Below, one piece after another: positions 15,501 to 38,700 of a stretch of 64,000 nucleotides of DNA. The DNA is from Cheilinus undulatus (Eukaryota > Chordata > Actinopteri > Labriformes > Labridae). The stretch is taken from contig NC_054877.1 of the NCBI RefSeq assembly GCF_018320785.1, positions 41,810,151 to 41,874,150 of the forward strand, given 5' to 3'. The position numbers and the translations under genes are program-made. Positions within the stretch are counted from its first letter, which is position 1, and the number at the start of each line of letters is the position of its first letter. A model generated the notes under the pieces. The model saw only the letters and a list, made by a program, of their open reading frames with translations, ran no database searches and was not told the DNA's origin.

Positions 15501-16158
15501 GTCCAGAAGGTAGTGAATTTGAGGAAGGCACAAGGGTTAAGCTACTAATAAATGAAACGTTACATGATCCTGCATTAGTGTAGATTCCTGGAAATCTTGG
15601 CTCACCAGTTCCATCTAGTGGTGACTCCCCGGTATGGAAATTGCTGTGTTTTGTATAAACTCAACCTGGCATTTTAAAAGGCATTGCATGAGCTGGCAAA
15701 CCTGTGTCTGAATAAATAAAACACTGGAAAACACGAGCAACAATAGTATAAGCCGCATGGGTACGTCTTTAATCTCTGCTTTTGTTGGGGCTGTTCGCTG
15801 TTTTGGCTTGCCAACTTTTGTTTCTGTGTACTGCCAGGTGAAACTAGATGGAAGCTAGGGACCACACCTTTTGGCAGAGTAATCCAAGAAATGTATTCAG
15901 GTGATCTTAATCAAACAAGGCCTACGTCTCGCTCCACACGATAAATATGCGCAGTTGTTGGAGGGTTGCAAAATGTAGGCTACACCGTGAGAAAAGTTAA
16001 TCAAATGTCACTTTAATGTGAAACAATGCCTCTGATCTGATTTGATTGTGCAGCGGAAAAATCTGGATCAAAAAAGACCACAGTGACTGCAAACGCACTC
16101 GATGTTTAAATCAAAGAAGTATCTTACCAGGTTTCCTTTCGATGCCATTCGTTTCCAT
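526..16158 (-). CDS. plcd1: Phospholipase C delta (plcd1-like), 5' eight coding exons; 3' part off-window
   Basis: Hydrolyses PIP2 to IP3 and diacylglycerol at the plasma membrane in a Ca2+-dependent manner. Coding exons on the minus strand: 16128-16158, 13101-13259, 10671-10899, 9791-9920, 9003-9231, 4404-4605, 1695-1839, 526-678; phases agree throughout, giving 426 codons without a stop. The PH domain (about residues 20-130) keeps the basic IP3-binding set K29, R31, W35, K36, R39. A canonical EF-hand loop spans D150-E161 ([12 protein letters not shown]). The X box starts near residue 295 with SSSHNTYL; catalytic and Ca2+-binding residues H307, N308, E337, D339, H352, E386 are all present. 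The Y box and C2 domain must lie beyond position 1. The start chosen is the exon 1 ATG; an in-frame ATG opens near the start of exon 2 (residue 12), so a second promoter could make a shorter protein. Exon 3 uses a weak donor (GTATCC). Delta class is certain; delta1 rather than delta3/4 rests on wording of motifs and on oxsr1 being next door. Confidence 0.92.
728..1146. mobile_element. Non-autonomous hAT-like element (419 bp)
   Basis: The ends are inverted: left CAGGGGCGTAGC, right end read inward CATGGGCGTAGC. It is flanked by 8-bp direct repeats CTGGACAC (720-727) and CTGGAGAC (1147-1154), 7 of 8 identical, as hAT transposases leave. There is no coding capacity. It sits in plcd1 intron 7, just upstream of exon 8 in the sense of transcription. 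Confidence 0.7.
3014..3463. mobile_element. Non-autonomous hAT-like element (450 bp)
   Basis: Termini TAGGGCTGGGCAA and, inward from the right, TACGGCTGAACAA form inverted repeats extended by AT-rich ATTAGATT-type subterminal sequence. Flanking 8-mers GTTGCTAG (3006-3013) and GTTGCAAG (3464-3471) match at 7 of 8 positions, consistent with a hAT target duplication. It lies in plcd1 intron 6. Confidence 0.7.
5576..6091. mobile_element. Non-autonomous hAT-like element (516 bp)
   Basis: Left end TAGAGCTGGGCAATTA and right end inward TAGGGCTGGGTGATTA are inverted repeats of the same terminal type as the 3014 element, but the interior differs. Flanks ATCACAGC and ATTACACC match at 6 of 8, a decayed target duplication. 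It is in plcd1 intron 5. Confidence 0.6.
6308..6824. mobile_element. Non-autonomous hAT-like element (517 bp)
   Basis: Left end TAGGGCAGTCAAAAG and right end inward TAAGGCTGTCAAAG are inverted repeats. Flanking 8-mers ATTTTAAC and TTTCTAAC share 6 of 8 bases. The interior carries a recognisable stretch (TTACATCACTGTGGCTGCAG, near 6680) also found in the degraded copy at about 34541-34912 in oxsr1 intron 15. Confidence 0.6.
7519..7945. repeat. Dispersed repeat with a 22-bp perfect hairpin
   Basis: This stretch shares long sequence blocks with the arms of the inverted-repeat element at 51678-52749, for example GGTCTCAGAGGTCCC, TTTCAGCCCTGCTC and CTGACTCTGCCCCTG. Inside it, arms 7715-7736 and 7742-7763 are perfectly complementary over 22 bp around a 5-base loop. 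No matching far end was found, so this may be a solo or rearranged copy. It lies in plcd1 intron 5. Confidence 0.6.
9331..9690 (+). mobile_element. Terminal fragment of a Tc1-like element
   Basis: The sequence from CTGTGAAAGGTATTCAACCC onward, followed by AAAGTGAAAACAGATTTCAA and GTGGCTGCATAAATATTCAT, has the look of a Tc1-type inverted-repeat arm seen in fish. No transposase is attached. It lies in plcd1 intron 4. Assignment rests on recall of such arms and is tentative. Confidence 0.45.
10040..10500 (+). mobile_element. Internally deleted Tc1-like element
   Basis: The stretch contains degraded coding sequence of the helix-turn-helix and linker half of a Tc1 transposase (GGTTACAAAGCCATTTCTAA, then CACAATAAGAGCC), riddled with stops and shifts. 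It passes into an A-rich tract and AGGAAAGGGGCAAAAACTTT, which resembles the element's 3' arm. The catalytic half is missing. It lies in plcd1 intron 3. Confidence 0.6.
10900..13100. other. plcd1 intron 2, nothing recognised
   Basis: AT-rich intronic sequence between plcd1 exons 2 and 3. I see no exon with flanking splice sites and coding potential, no inverted-terminal element and no tandem array. Confidence 0.6.
13260..16127. other. plcd1 intron 1, with a GC-richer stretch and a dinucleotide repeat
   Basis: The stretch nearest exon 2 (about 13500-13950) is richer in G, C and CpG than the surrounding introns and could hold an alternative first exon, but none is demonstrable. A short (AC)n lies at about 14834-14850. 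Two similar blocks about 400 bp apart (near 15062 and 15460, both with a GTCCAGA-G-GGTA pattern) suggest an old dispersed repeat. Confidence 0.4.
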
Positions 16159-18135
16159 CCTTTCTAACTAGTTAACTTTCGTTTTCACGCAGTCAGATCT
16201 GCACTTTCGTTGTTTCAGTTGATGCACCGTTTCATCTGAAGCTGCTGGCACTTTCCATGTGCGCACTTACGCAAAGACTGGACTTGGAATCGCAGGAAAC
16301 CGATTGTTTGAAAGGACTACACACCTCATAGGCGGTGACACAGGTGGGTTTCTCCTGGCGGTCTGAACTGTGTCAGCTCCCCTGCAGGCTCCAACACCGG
16401 TTTGACAAGCTTGCCATGCAAGCTGCACTGCTGATGTCACAGCAGGATAGGTTACACCTTAACACAGGCTCGTGCTATCAAATGTGGGGCTGGTCAACAC
16501 ACTGACTAAAGACATTCAAAGAATGCCACTTTATTAGCTGGTCTTTCTACGCACAAAAATGCCTCTTAAATCCAAACACTTAAGAGGAAAGTATGCGTGA
16601 ATAAACAGGGAAGGGACATTCACCTGAGAGGCTCCTTTAAGCTTTAAGACACAGCAACCTGGTTTGAGAAGTGATGTTTATACAGACACAGGCGGTTCGA
16701 CCACCAGACAAGGTTTGGCAATTGGAGCTTCATGCCTTGAGGGCCTTCGTGATACTCTCATTATAGGTGTGTATCAGTTAGGGAGGCATATGAAGTTGCT
16801 TTCAGTGATTAAAATAGGTGTTTTGAACATAGATAAGGGACTAACAGTGAATGAAATAGCATGCAAATAGAATGTAATCATTCAGAAAGTTCTTGAGGAA
16901 GACCCCTGACCACGACAGCATGATCACGGCCCCACAATGTCCATATCAAGTGAGTTATAGTTAAATCTAGTAGTCATATTGGTGTGTGTGACTGAAAAGC
17001 AAATGGTTTAGAAATGTTGATCTCATGTTGGTCTTTATCAGCTGCCCTGCCTTTAAGCCTCATGACACTGTTATCAGGTTTTATAAAAACTGTCCACCCA
17101 AAGTGGAAATTTCCTGTCACTTGATGTCTCAAATTACTTCCTCTGTTTACTGTATTTCAAAGTACACACCTGTTCCTCATACAAATACAAAGTAAACATG
17201 ATGAAGGCTGAACGGCAGAGCTGGCTCGCTGCCTGTCCACATAGTCGACATTGAGTTTGAGCACTTTGGTTCCACTGAATGGGACAGATAAAGTTTTTTT
17301 TGCTTTTCCTTTTCATGTGCAGCTTAGCCTTGGCAGGATAATAGCACTGCAATCACTGGGGCGTTGGGGCTCTTGTGGCTCTCAGCACTTCCCTTTCAGG
17401 CCCGGCTTACCCTCTGCGCGCTGTCAGCATCAGGATGAGTGAGCTCTAATGCAGCATCTGATGGGGAGGTGGGGAGGGGGTTCCGGGTAAGTGTGGACCA
17501 CCACCAAAATCCATGCTGGTCAGGGAAACACGCAGGAAAACAGTATGTGGCGGAGATTTGTATCATCTGAATCAGTGGCTCTCAACCTTTTTTTCCTTAG
17601 AGTCCCCCCAACTGTCTCTGACAGAAACTGAGTCCCCCCCAAGGTCTCATATGAGAAAATACGTTGCTGTCAAAGTGTTTTATAAGGATTTCACTTAACA
17701 CTTGTGAATCTTATTCTAATTCTAAGTTTTTAATAACTAAAACTGCTGTCAGGGGTTAAAGGTGTCAGAAGAGCTGAATAACAGCTCATCCTTTATACTT
17801 TCTACAGTAATTCTATAGTTTTTTTTTGTCAACAGAAAGCAGGAGAGCTGGGCACATGGCTATTAATTAAATAATTAATCATCTGTAATAATAATAATTT
17901 TAAAAACTAACTTTTAACATGACATTAATTTTTTAAAAGTTGTTGAAATCTTTAACTTCTGCCAAATTAATTTTCCCTCAGCGCTGTTTGTTACTTAAAT
18001 TTGACCTTTTTTCCTTGAAACCATAAAGCAAAACATTTTTAAGCTACTAATATTTGATGTGTAGTATCAGCCATGGAAGGGAGAGAAAGAATATCTGTGA
18101 AAAATATCTCATCTAGTCGCCACTATTTGGCACCA
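16159..18135. other. plcd1 upstream region and intergenic DNA
   Basis: This is the 5' flank of plcd1 on the minus strand; its promoter should lie in roughly 16159-16450, which is moderately GC-rich, but no TATA box stands out. Around 17573 the sequence CAGTGGCTCTCAACCTTTTT resembles one end of a hAT-type element whose partner end I cannot find. No gene is supported. Confidence 0.4.
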
Positions 18136-20300
18136 GTGTGCCACAAACTTGCATTTTTGGTGAAGGCGTACTGGGTCTATTTGTTCAGCTGAGCGTGAAG
18201 GATCCAAACACTGCTATACAAGAACCAAGAGCACTACCTAACATGACATGCCTGATAGACTGTTTTATATATCTGATATATGTTACATTCCTCTGGAAAA
18301 CGTTCCATTCAAAGCATTTGGGATGGGCAGGACATTAAAAAACAGAAAACATCTTGTAAGGTGAACTTTCCATCTGTCACATTCGTTAAGGGCCAATCAG
18401 AGAAACAATACAAGTAAGTCTGTTAGTAACCTGAGCTCCACAAGCAGATGCTGCTGTAGTTTATGAATAGTGGATCTTGTTGGTGGATCAAACTCATGCC
18501 AAGGCTGGTCAGGAGGAGCACAAAAACATCTCCATCAAGAGAAGTTTTCAAAGTAGCTAATGCCTAACCTGACACGCCAGATCGAATGTTTCAAATATCC
18601 ATTGCATGGATGTATTTCACATTCATCTGGGAAAGCTCCCATAGAAAGCGTTCGGGAAGGGCAGGATTTTTCAAAAAATTCTCAGAAGGTGATTGGAGGA
18701 ACGTTCTGTCTGCCACATTCATGACGGGCCAATCAGAGTGACGACATGATGTACGCTTATGCTTCTCTTGAGCTGACAGGTTACCACTGTCTTAGACTGT
18801 TAATTAGCTTCTCTGTGATAAAATTGAAGCCAAGGAGACGTGCAAAAACATCTCTGCCAGGACAAGCTTTCAGTGTGGCTCTATGGTCTTGTTTTAGAAA
18901 GAAATGTAGTCCAGCAGCCATTGGATTCCCCAAAATCTCCACCAATAACGATCGCAAACCCATGCCAAGCAGACAGGGAGAAGAGCGAATACATATTTTC
19001 TGTCTTAAAAAGCTGTCAGTGTGACTCTCTGCTCTTCTTTTAACCTCCTGAGACCTGAGCATTTTTAGTTTCTCTCACTTATCTGGGACAAGTAGGACCG
19101 GATAAGTTAAAACATCAGCCTTGTCTCTGAAAGGGAATTTCTTGGATTTTTTTCTTTCCAAAGCCCAAAAAAATCCTTTAAATTTCAAGGAAATGTCCTT
19201 GGGAAAATTTCTGTGAAAATTCTTAAACATTTTGTGAAAGTATACCATTAAAAGAACCCCAAATTTCTTTAAATAGTCCTCAAATCTTTACATTAAAACA
19301 TATACAATAAGATATTCCTTTATTTGTCCCACAAGGGGAAATTCCAAATTTCATGTAAAATCCTAAAAATAATTTCAAGCGAGTTTCCCAAAGTAACTTG
19401 GATATTTCCCCTAAAACTATTCTGCAAAATTTGAATAAAATGTACAAATACATTCCCGAAATTCCATGAAAATACATCTAGACAAGTTCCCTGAAATTTC
19501 CATGAAAATTTTAAAGGACAATCCCTACCTCCCAAAGTCCCAATGCAGTCCAAAAAATATACAAATAAATTTCCCAAATTCCTGAGAAAATGCCAAAGAA
19601 ATTCAAAGAAAATATCCTGAAAACTTTCAATGGAACTCTCCAAAATATACAAACATATCCCCGGAATTTCCATGAAAATACTTGATAAATTCCAAGCAAA
19701 TTCTCCTAAATATCCAAACAGCAAATTATTTGAACATTTAAAGCCAATAACTAAAACTTAAATGGACATTCTAGACTATTATCTCAAAAATTTTAATAGC
19801 AGAAATTATTAAATTATTAAATAATAATATTGCAGGAGAGCAAAAATGTGATGTCCTCATATGTGTATGCAGGGTCTTAGGAGGTTAATAAAGAATTGTC
19901 CAGTTATGACAAAACTGCCACTGTGGCTGAGTCAGAGCTAATCACTCTACTAGCAGCCATTGCATGCAACCACTCACAGTACAACTACCCCTTTTCCCCT
20001 GTAACTCTCACAAACTCATGCCGAAGCAGGTCAGCAGAAGAGCAAAAACATCTTTCCAATCATGAAAAGCTTTGAGTGATGTTTTTATTCTTTATTTCAT
20101 GCAGAAACATGGTCAGGTTCTGGTAAAATTGACGCCATTGCAAACAGCCTTGAGTCCAATTGAACTCCGCTTATAGCAACCACCTCATTCTCCACAAATG
20201 ATGCTGATTGGTCAGGTCCATTCTCAGATCAAGCTCAGTGATTTCAAATTTGGGCTTTGCAAGACGGACTTGCCTGACGACAAAGATGGAACCTGGACAA
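18136..20300. repeat. Cluster of degenerate dispersed repeats upstream of oxsr1
   Basis: A block resembling AACTCATGCCAAGCAGGTCA with AGAGCAAAAACATCT and AAAGCTTTCAGTGTGGCTCT recurs near 18490, 18815, 18960 and 20010. A second block ending GGCCAATCAGAG recurs near 18389 and 18728. The copies are old and diverged. The TTAA-bounded element at 19044-19884 interrupts the cluster. No open frame here looks like a gene. Confidence 0.55.
19044..19884. mobile_element. TTAA-flanked non-autonomous element (piggyBac or Kolobok type), 841 bp
   Basis: The ends CCTCCTGAGACC and, inward from the right, CCTCCTAAGACC are inverted repeats (11 of 12) directly flanked by TTAA at 19040-19043 and 19885-19888. TTAA target duplication is typical of piggyBac and Kolobok superfamilies. 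The interior (about 19130-19720) is a very degenerate short tandem repeat built around AATTTCCATGAAAAT. No transposase is present. A 134-codon minus-strand open frame over the array is low-complexity and not a gene. Confidence 0.7.
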
Positions 20301-22320
20301 TCCATCTGCTATGTAAGGTTACATACCACCTCTTTTAGAGACCTTATAGAAACCTATAGTCCCTGCCCCAGATGCTTCGATAGTGAAATGCTGCTTGACC
20401 TACATGAAATTACACCCTTCCTGAGCCCTACCAGAGTAAAGACAGTGGAATTATACCAAACAAAGTTTCTATTAGTCAAAGATTTTTATACAAATGTATA
20501 ATTTTGAGTTATTTAAATCATCATGGCCTCTTAAGACCTTGGAACCACTAACAGTGCAAACTTTGATTTTAAAATTTTGGTTGATTTTTGAAACTTCTGG
20601 TTCATGTTCATGCTAACACTAAGGTTAAATTCAGACATTATGACCAAATTAAATACTTTCAAGTTAACATCTTTTACAGATTAAAGGTTAACAAAGTTAA
20701 ATTTTATAACAAAGTTACACATCTGTATAGCAGTTTATCTGGTGTGAGAAAACATTTCACAGAGATTAGTGGAACATTTTTTTGTAGGACATCAAACTTC
20801 AAACATTCTGAAAGTTCCTCTCCGGAGCTTTAATGAGAAACTGACTCTGCACATGAGTTTTCTCTTAACATTGAAGAGAAAAGCACGTAGGAACATGCAT
20901 CTAATCTTTGTTTTATATTTTCTCCCTGTATGCATTTTTATTTGGGAGTCAAATGGCAACTGTTTGTCCTCGAAGCATTGTTCAAAAGCTTCTTCAAGAG
21001 TCTGAAGAGAAAAAGGAAGTGTAACTCAAAGCATCCATGTTGAAAACAATAAAAAATAGTTCTTAATTATAGTACGTTAAAACAAAATAGTCTCGAATAT
21101 TATTGCCAAAGTTTGGAATGGTTGCACACTTTTGTGAGATTTAGGATTTGGAGGTTTTAAAGTTTTGTTAGATTACAGTTGTGTAAAATGACCACTTCTA
21201 TCTCTTAAATGAACTCTAATGGTTGAAAACATCTTTAGTGTAAGCATGCGAGGACCATCTGCATGGCCAAACTACGGAATGTGTTGTTGTAAGAAATTAT
21301 TGGAACAAGTCAAGTCTGTGATTAGCAAAGCAAAGAGGCAACAAGTAACCTGTGACTCTTTTTAAATCAGTTAGTTAAATAGGACAGCGGTGGAATGCAT
21401 CACATCAAAGGTTTCTTTCATTCAGAACATTTTAGATGATAAAAGGAAGTGATTTTTATTGCTGAGAAGTCTGTGTCTTTGTTGGTGTCTGAGCCTGCTT
21501 AACAAGCAACAACAGGCCCCGCTGTTTCCTCGCATACCTCTGATACCATCCATACTTCTGCTGCTTTCTTCCAAAACATCCTCATGTCTCAGGGCACTGT
21601 TTTAGTGACAAACATTATGAAACTCCAGGGTTAATGCAGGATAAAGCTCAAAGAATTGGGCTGAGTGAGAGTTACGAATACTGTGCTCTGTTGTTTTTTG
21701 TTTTTTTTAGCAAAGTGTAACGACAATCTGCTTTTCACAAAGCTTCCTGCCAGATCTAGATTCCAACATGGAAAGTGAATGATCAGATAAACTCATAAAT
21801 AAATATTTAGACTGCTGTAGGGTACTACATGAAAAAATTATTGGCACTGAGAGGAGTTAAAAAGGTACTCCACCAAGATTTGAGTTTTTCTTGAATAAAG
21901 ATGAATTCAGAAGTTTATTTTTCTAAGCTATTTCAAAACACACCAGATTAAGTTACTTCATCCCTCATTTATTTTTGTATTACTATTACTATTCCTAAAG
22001 ATTTTACAGACCCATATAACATACATTGAGTAGGCCTTTAAAATGTTATAAATAATATTATTTCAACCTCGATCAGTTGAATCCTACATCCTGCATGTAT
22101 GTGAAGAAAAAAACACTTTCATGTTCGTTTCTGCATACAAACCTTTCACTTTTGATACTTTGCAACACAACTAAGCAAATAGATAAAGAGGGGCTGTAGA
22201 AGGCCAAGACTTCATATACGCATTAGCGCCCTCTACTGGACTTAATATGAACATTTTTAAGGGGTAAGGTGTGAAGATGATAATATAAAGACTGTTCTGT
22301 ACTCAACTGAAATCCATAAC
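20300..22320. other. Intergenic DNA upstream of oxsr1, no gene seen
   Basis: AT-rich sequence between the repeat cluster and the oxsr1 promoter. No splice-flanked coding exon, inverted-terminal element or array was recognised. Confidence 0.5.
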
Positions 22321-22364
22321 AATGTCCACCACGTGCGACGCAATTCCGTGTTACACCACCCTAA

Positions 22365-22402
22365 GTTTTTTTTTCCTTTTCTTTTCTTTTCTTTTCTTTT
22401 TT
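22365..22402. repeat. (TTTTC)n microsatellite
   Basis: A pyrimidine-only run made of CTTTT/TTTTC units, about 270 bases upstream of the oxsr1 start codon. Confidence 0.9.
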
Positions 22403-22439
22403 AACACGTTCTGGCCGTTTAACAGGTATTTGTCCGACT

Positions 22440-22668
22440 TTGCCACACTCAAGATGGCGCCTTCCCTGTGCCTTCTCCCGAGGTGGTACGTCACATGCTG
22501 CGTCAGTCGCGCGTAAAGTTGTGTTGACAGGAGCGGTAGGAGTTGCCAGCGGAAAAGCAGCAGCCTGCATCAGCGGTGCCGAATGGAGTAACCACATAGA
22601 TATTATTCCAGACAGAACATCTGTTATTATTTAGAAGCATTGTTTCACAGCTCCCTAACAGCGAAAAC
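22440..22668 (+). promoter_or_regulatory. oxsr1 promoter and 5' UTR with YY1-type element
   Basis: The GC- and CpG-richer stretch right before the oxsr1 ATG contains CAAGATGGCGCC at 22450-22461, the core of a YY1 site of the kind found at or just after the start of transcription of TATA-less housekeeping promoters. No TATA box is seen. The start of transcription is therefore inferred to lie near 22440-22460. Confidence 0.55.
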
Positions 22669-35562
<12,894 letters not shown>

Positions 35563-36660
35563 GTCAAGCAGAGCCAGAAACAAAGGACAGAAACATATGG
35601 TATTGCACAGCTGCATTGTAGTCAATTCCAAGAAACCACTACTGCCAAAGACGGGAGGAAGAAGAAGACGACGACGATGAGGAGGAGATGTGGAGCTGGC
35701 AGGAGTGTGACACTACTGCAGGATGCATGAGGACCACTTAGAGAAGGGGCTCAGTTCATCACAGGAATCACACTTGAAAAGTTTACAGTGCGCTTATACA
35801 GTAAATGGGAGAAGAGATGCAATCAACTATATCAACTCCTAATTTCTTTTATTTTCTTCATTCATAAGCACAATCCAAACCATCTCCTGCCAGTACTGGA
35901 AGTAATTGCCTTTTTTTTCTTTTTAATTCAACTGTGCCACAAAACTTCAGCATGTCGTGCCACTTTTATACGGCACTTTATGCTACACTGAAATTAAAAA
36001 GTGTAAATTCAGCCTTAGGTAGTCAATTATAGTTTTTTGGGGGTTTTTTTGTTTTGTTTTTTTCCCAGGAAACAAAATTGAGTCTATTTAGGAGCATTTT
36101 ATGTACACTCATCCCAGAAGATCTAAGAAAACACCCCTAACAATAAACAAAGACCTTAGAAACACTGTAGCATAGATTTACTTTTATAACTCTGTAAATT
36201 CAGATGGATTTTTACTCTAAAAGTTAACGAAATGACCAGATTTCTATACAAAGCAGCCAAGACTTGTGCTGTGGTGATTTTGTCCAATCACAACCAAAGA
36301 GTTAAGGCTCTGATTGCACGGCTGAAATAATTCACAAATCCACAGTAACAGCTCATCACTGCAGCTAAAACACTTTGTCCCATCATTTCCCCGATGTTTT
36401 CAAAGACAGGATTATTTTCATGATTTACACCTGCCTGTTTTTCATGTACTATGCAATAGGTGTTTTCTTCTTACAGTATGGTTTCTGATAGTATTTCACT
36501 TTGGTTAAAAAAACAAACAAACAAACCAAAAAAAAAACTAACAGTTTTTGTGTTCAGAGAGTTTGGGAAGTCATCCTGTTTAACATGCAGCTCCAGGAAG
36601 CTGCAGTGAGATTTGATGTTTCAAACGTAGAAAATAAATAAAAAACTTCCAAACCAACAG
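35563..36660 (+). other. oxsr1 proximal 3' UTR with poly(A) signals
   Basis: Non-coding sequence following the oxsr1 TAA. AATAAA hexamers occur at 36142-36147 and 36633-36638; either could end a short transcript form. Confidence 0.5.
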
Positions 36661-37043
36661 AGACACGGGTAATAATTGCTGTTTTCTTTGTCTGGTATTA
36701 GAGGTACTTTCACCTGTTTACTGTTATTGATCTAACAGCTGGGAAGAATCCTGAATGCTGGTGATAGAGTCGAACCAGAGGCTAATAATGTTATAGGCTG
36801 ACGACTAACCGAACCTCTCCAAACACAAAAACTGGAAATATTCCCCCAGAGTGAAATAAAGTTCAAAGGGTCAGTTCATCGATATGGAAAAAATATTTGG
36901 CACTTAATCCTTTTGTATTCACCCATGCTGAGAATTTTGGTTTTATTTGTGGAGGTTTTAAGATTTCTGTGTACTCCAGTACAGATGGGGTAAATGTCCT
37001 TTTTGTTAGCCATGGTAGCAGTCATGCTAGCAGCTAAAAAGAT

Positions 37044-37400
37044 TAGGGATGCAGGCCATCAGATTTTTGCAGATATCCAATATGCCTTTATTTACTAAAC
37101 ATTTTAGCCGATACAGGTAATTGTTGTTGATTAGACCTAAAACTTCAGCCCTTAAAACACACAACTTAAAGTTTGGGGATGAATGAATTTTAAAAATTTC
37201 GGTCCTTAAGACACACTTTGAAGTTTAAGGAATGACCATGAAAAAAAGACAGTTGTAGGTAACTTAGTTCAGTCTAAAACTCCACTTCTTTGTTTGTACG
37301 GCCAATATTTTCAGGTAGTATATGCCGATTTTTATAGATGAGTAAATATCAGGAGGGAAAAAAAAATCCATCTGCTGATACCGATATCATGCCAGTCTTA
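37044..37400. mobile_element. Possible hAT-like element
   Basis: Left TAGGGATGCAGGCC and right end inward TAAGACTGGCATGA are weakly inverted, with GATATC-type subterminal sequences on both sides. No target duplication was found. Confidence 0.35.
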
Positions 37401-38639
37401 TTGTGCGTCATTTTATAAATTGCTTACTCAGGTCTGATTGTTAGTGATCAGTTTTGATTTGGACTAGAAAGACTCAAAAACGATTGGATTGAGTTTTATG
37501 AAATCTCCTGAAAATGTTAAAGCCCCCAAAGGACGAGATTTATGAAATATTTATATTTTGTTCTACTTCAAGCACTGCTAGCATTTAAATTATTTTTTTT
37601 CCTGATGCTTAATTGACCAAATACTTGAAATGATTGTTAAATTCCAATTAGTGTCAGTCTAACTTTGTTTTTTTTGTTAAATGTTGCATGTTAGCATGCC
37701 AAACTAAGATTTTTTAACTTGGTAAACTCGAAGCTGGCTATATTCCAACAAGTTAGCACTGACTTTGTGAGCATGTTAAAGTGATGTTAGTCTTTAGGAT
37801 GGCTATCAGCTGGAATTGTCTGAATCCAGGAATGATGTACCTTAAAATCAAACATGTAAAGATTTAATGTTATTGATACCTGCTATGTTAAGCTATAGTT
37901 TCCCTTGAAATTGGGTAATCTTATGTTTTTAATAGCCAACAAGGGCAGAAAAAAATTCAGCACACTGTCTAAACTGTACAAACTGCATTAGCAACATTTC
38001 AGTACGGGAAAGTTACCAAAGTATTTAGATGCTGTGTAGAAGCCTGCATGAAGTTTTGTTGGATTTAGTCCTCTCCTATGCACCTGTCATTAAAATAATA
38101 GTAAAAGTATGGAAAAAACATTTTGACAACCTTTCCTTAGATTCTAAGTATTTGGAAAATTATGCTCAATACATTTATAGCTAGGTTAGAGGCAACTGAC
38201 TGCTTTAAAGTTTTATTGTAGTGGTTCCTACTGCCAGTGAGTTATTATGTGTTTGTTTGATTATCTAAAGCTCAGAGGACTGCATGTGGAAAGAAACCTA
38301 CAAGGATTTAGCTGCATGAGTAACAGGTCTTACAACTTTGACCGCTTAGAGACAATGGATAAAGGATGGATTGCTGTGAATATTTTTTAAAAACTTGTGT
38401 ATCTGAGATATGAGCATGCAGACACCAAAATGGTGAATATGGTAAACCAACTAGTTATTGGCATGTTAGCATAAATAATGTAAATATGTGTGCATTTGTG
38501 TATTGGCATCTGGTACGGTTGTCAACTACTAATTTCTGAGGGAATCACTCTTTAGTTTATGTAAGTGTGGAATAGTGGAGAAGCTTTAAAATCTTACGAT
38601 TCACAAGGCAGGTGCATAAGTGAGGAATAAATACATCAA

Positions 38640-38700
38640 AAATGGCAGGTAAACTCCTGCACACTGTCTAAATTTATACAGTAACATTAGCAGTATTTTG
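38640..38700. repeat. Member of a dispersed repeat family (core CTCCTGCACACTGTCTAAAT)
   Basis: The core sequence here recurs, diverged and in both orientations, near 7480, 8430, 24725, 25520 and 37960. The full extent of the family unit cannot be set by eye. Confidence 0.5.

Noticed and set aside
18746..19062. Overlapping frames of about 92 codons on both strands upstream of oxsr1
   Set aside because: They coincide with degenerate repeat copies and open on both strands.
19320..19724. 134-codon minus-strand open frame, rich in Phe, Leu and Ile
   Set aside because: It reads through a degenerate AATTTCCATGAAAAT-type tandem array inside a TTAA element; the hydrophobic look comes from A/T-rich repeats.
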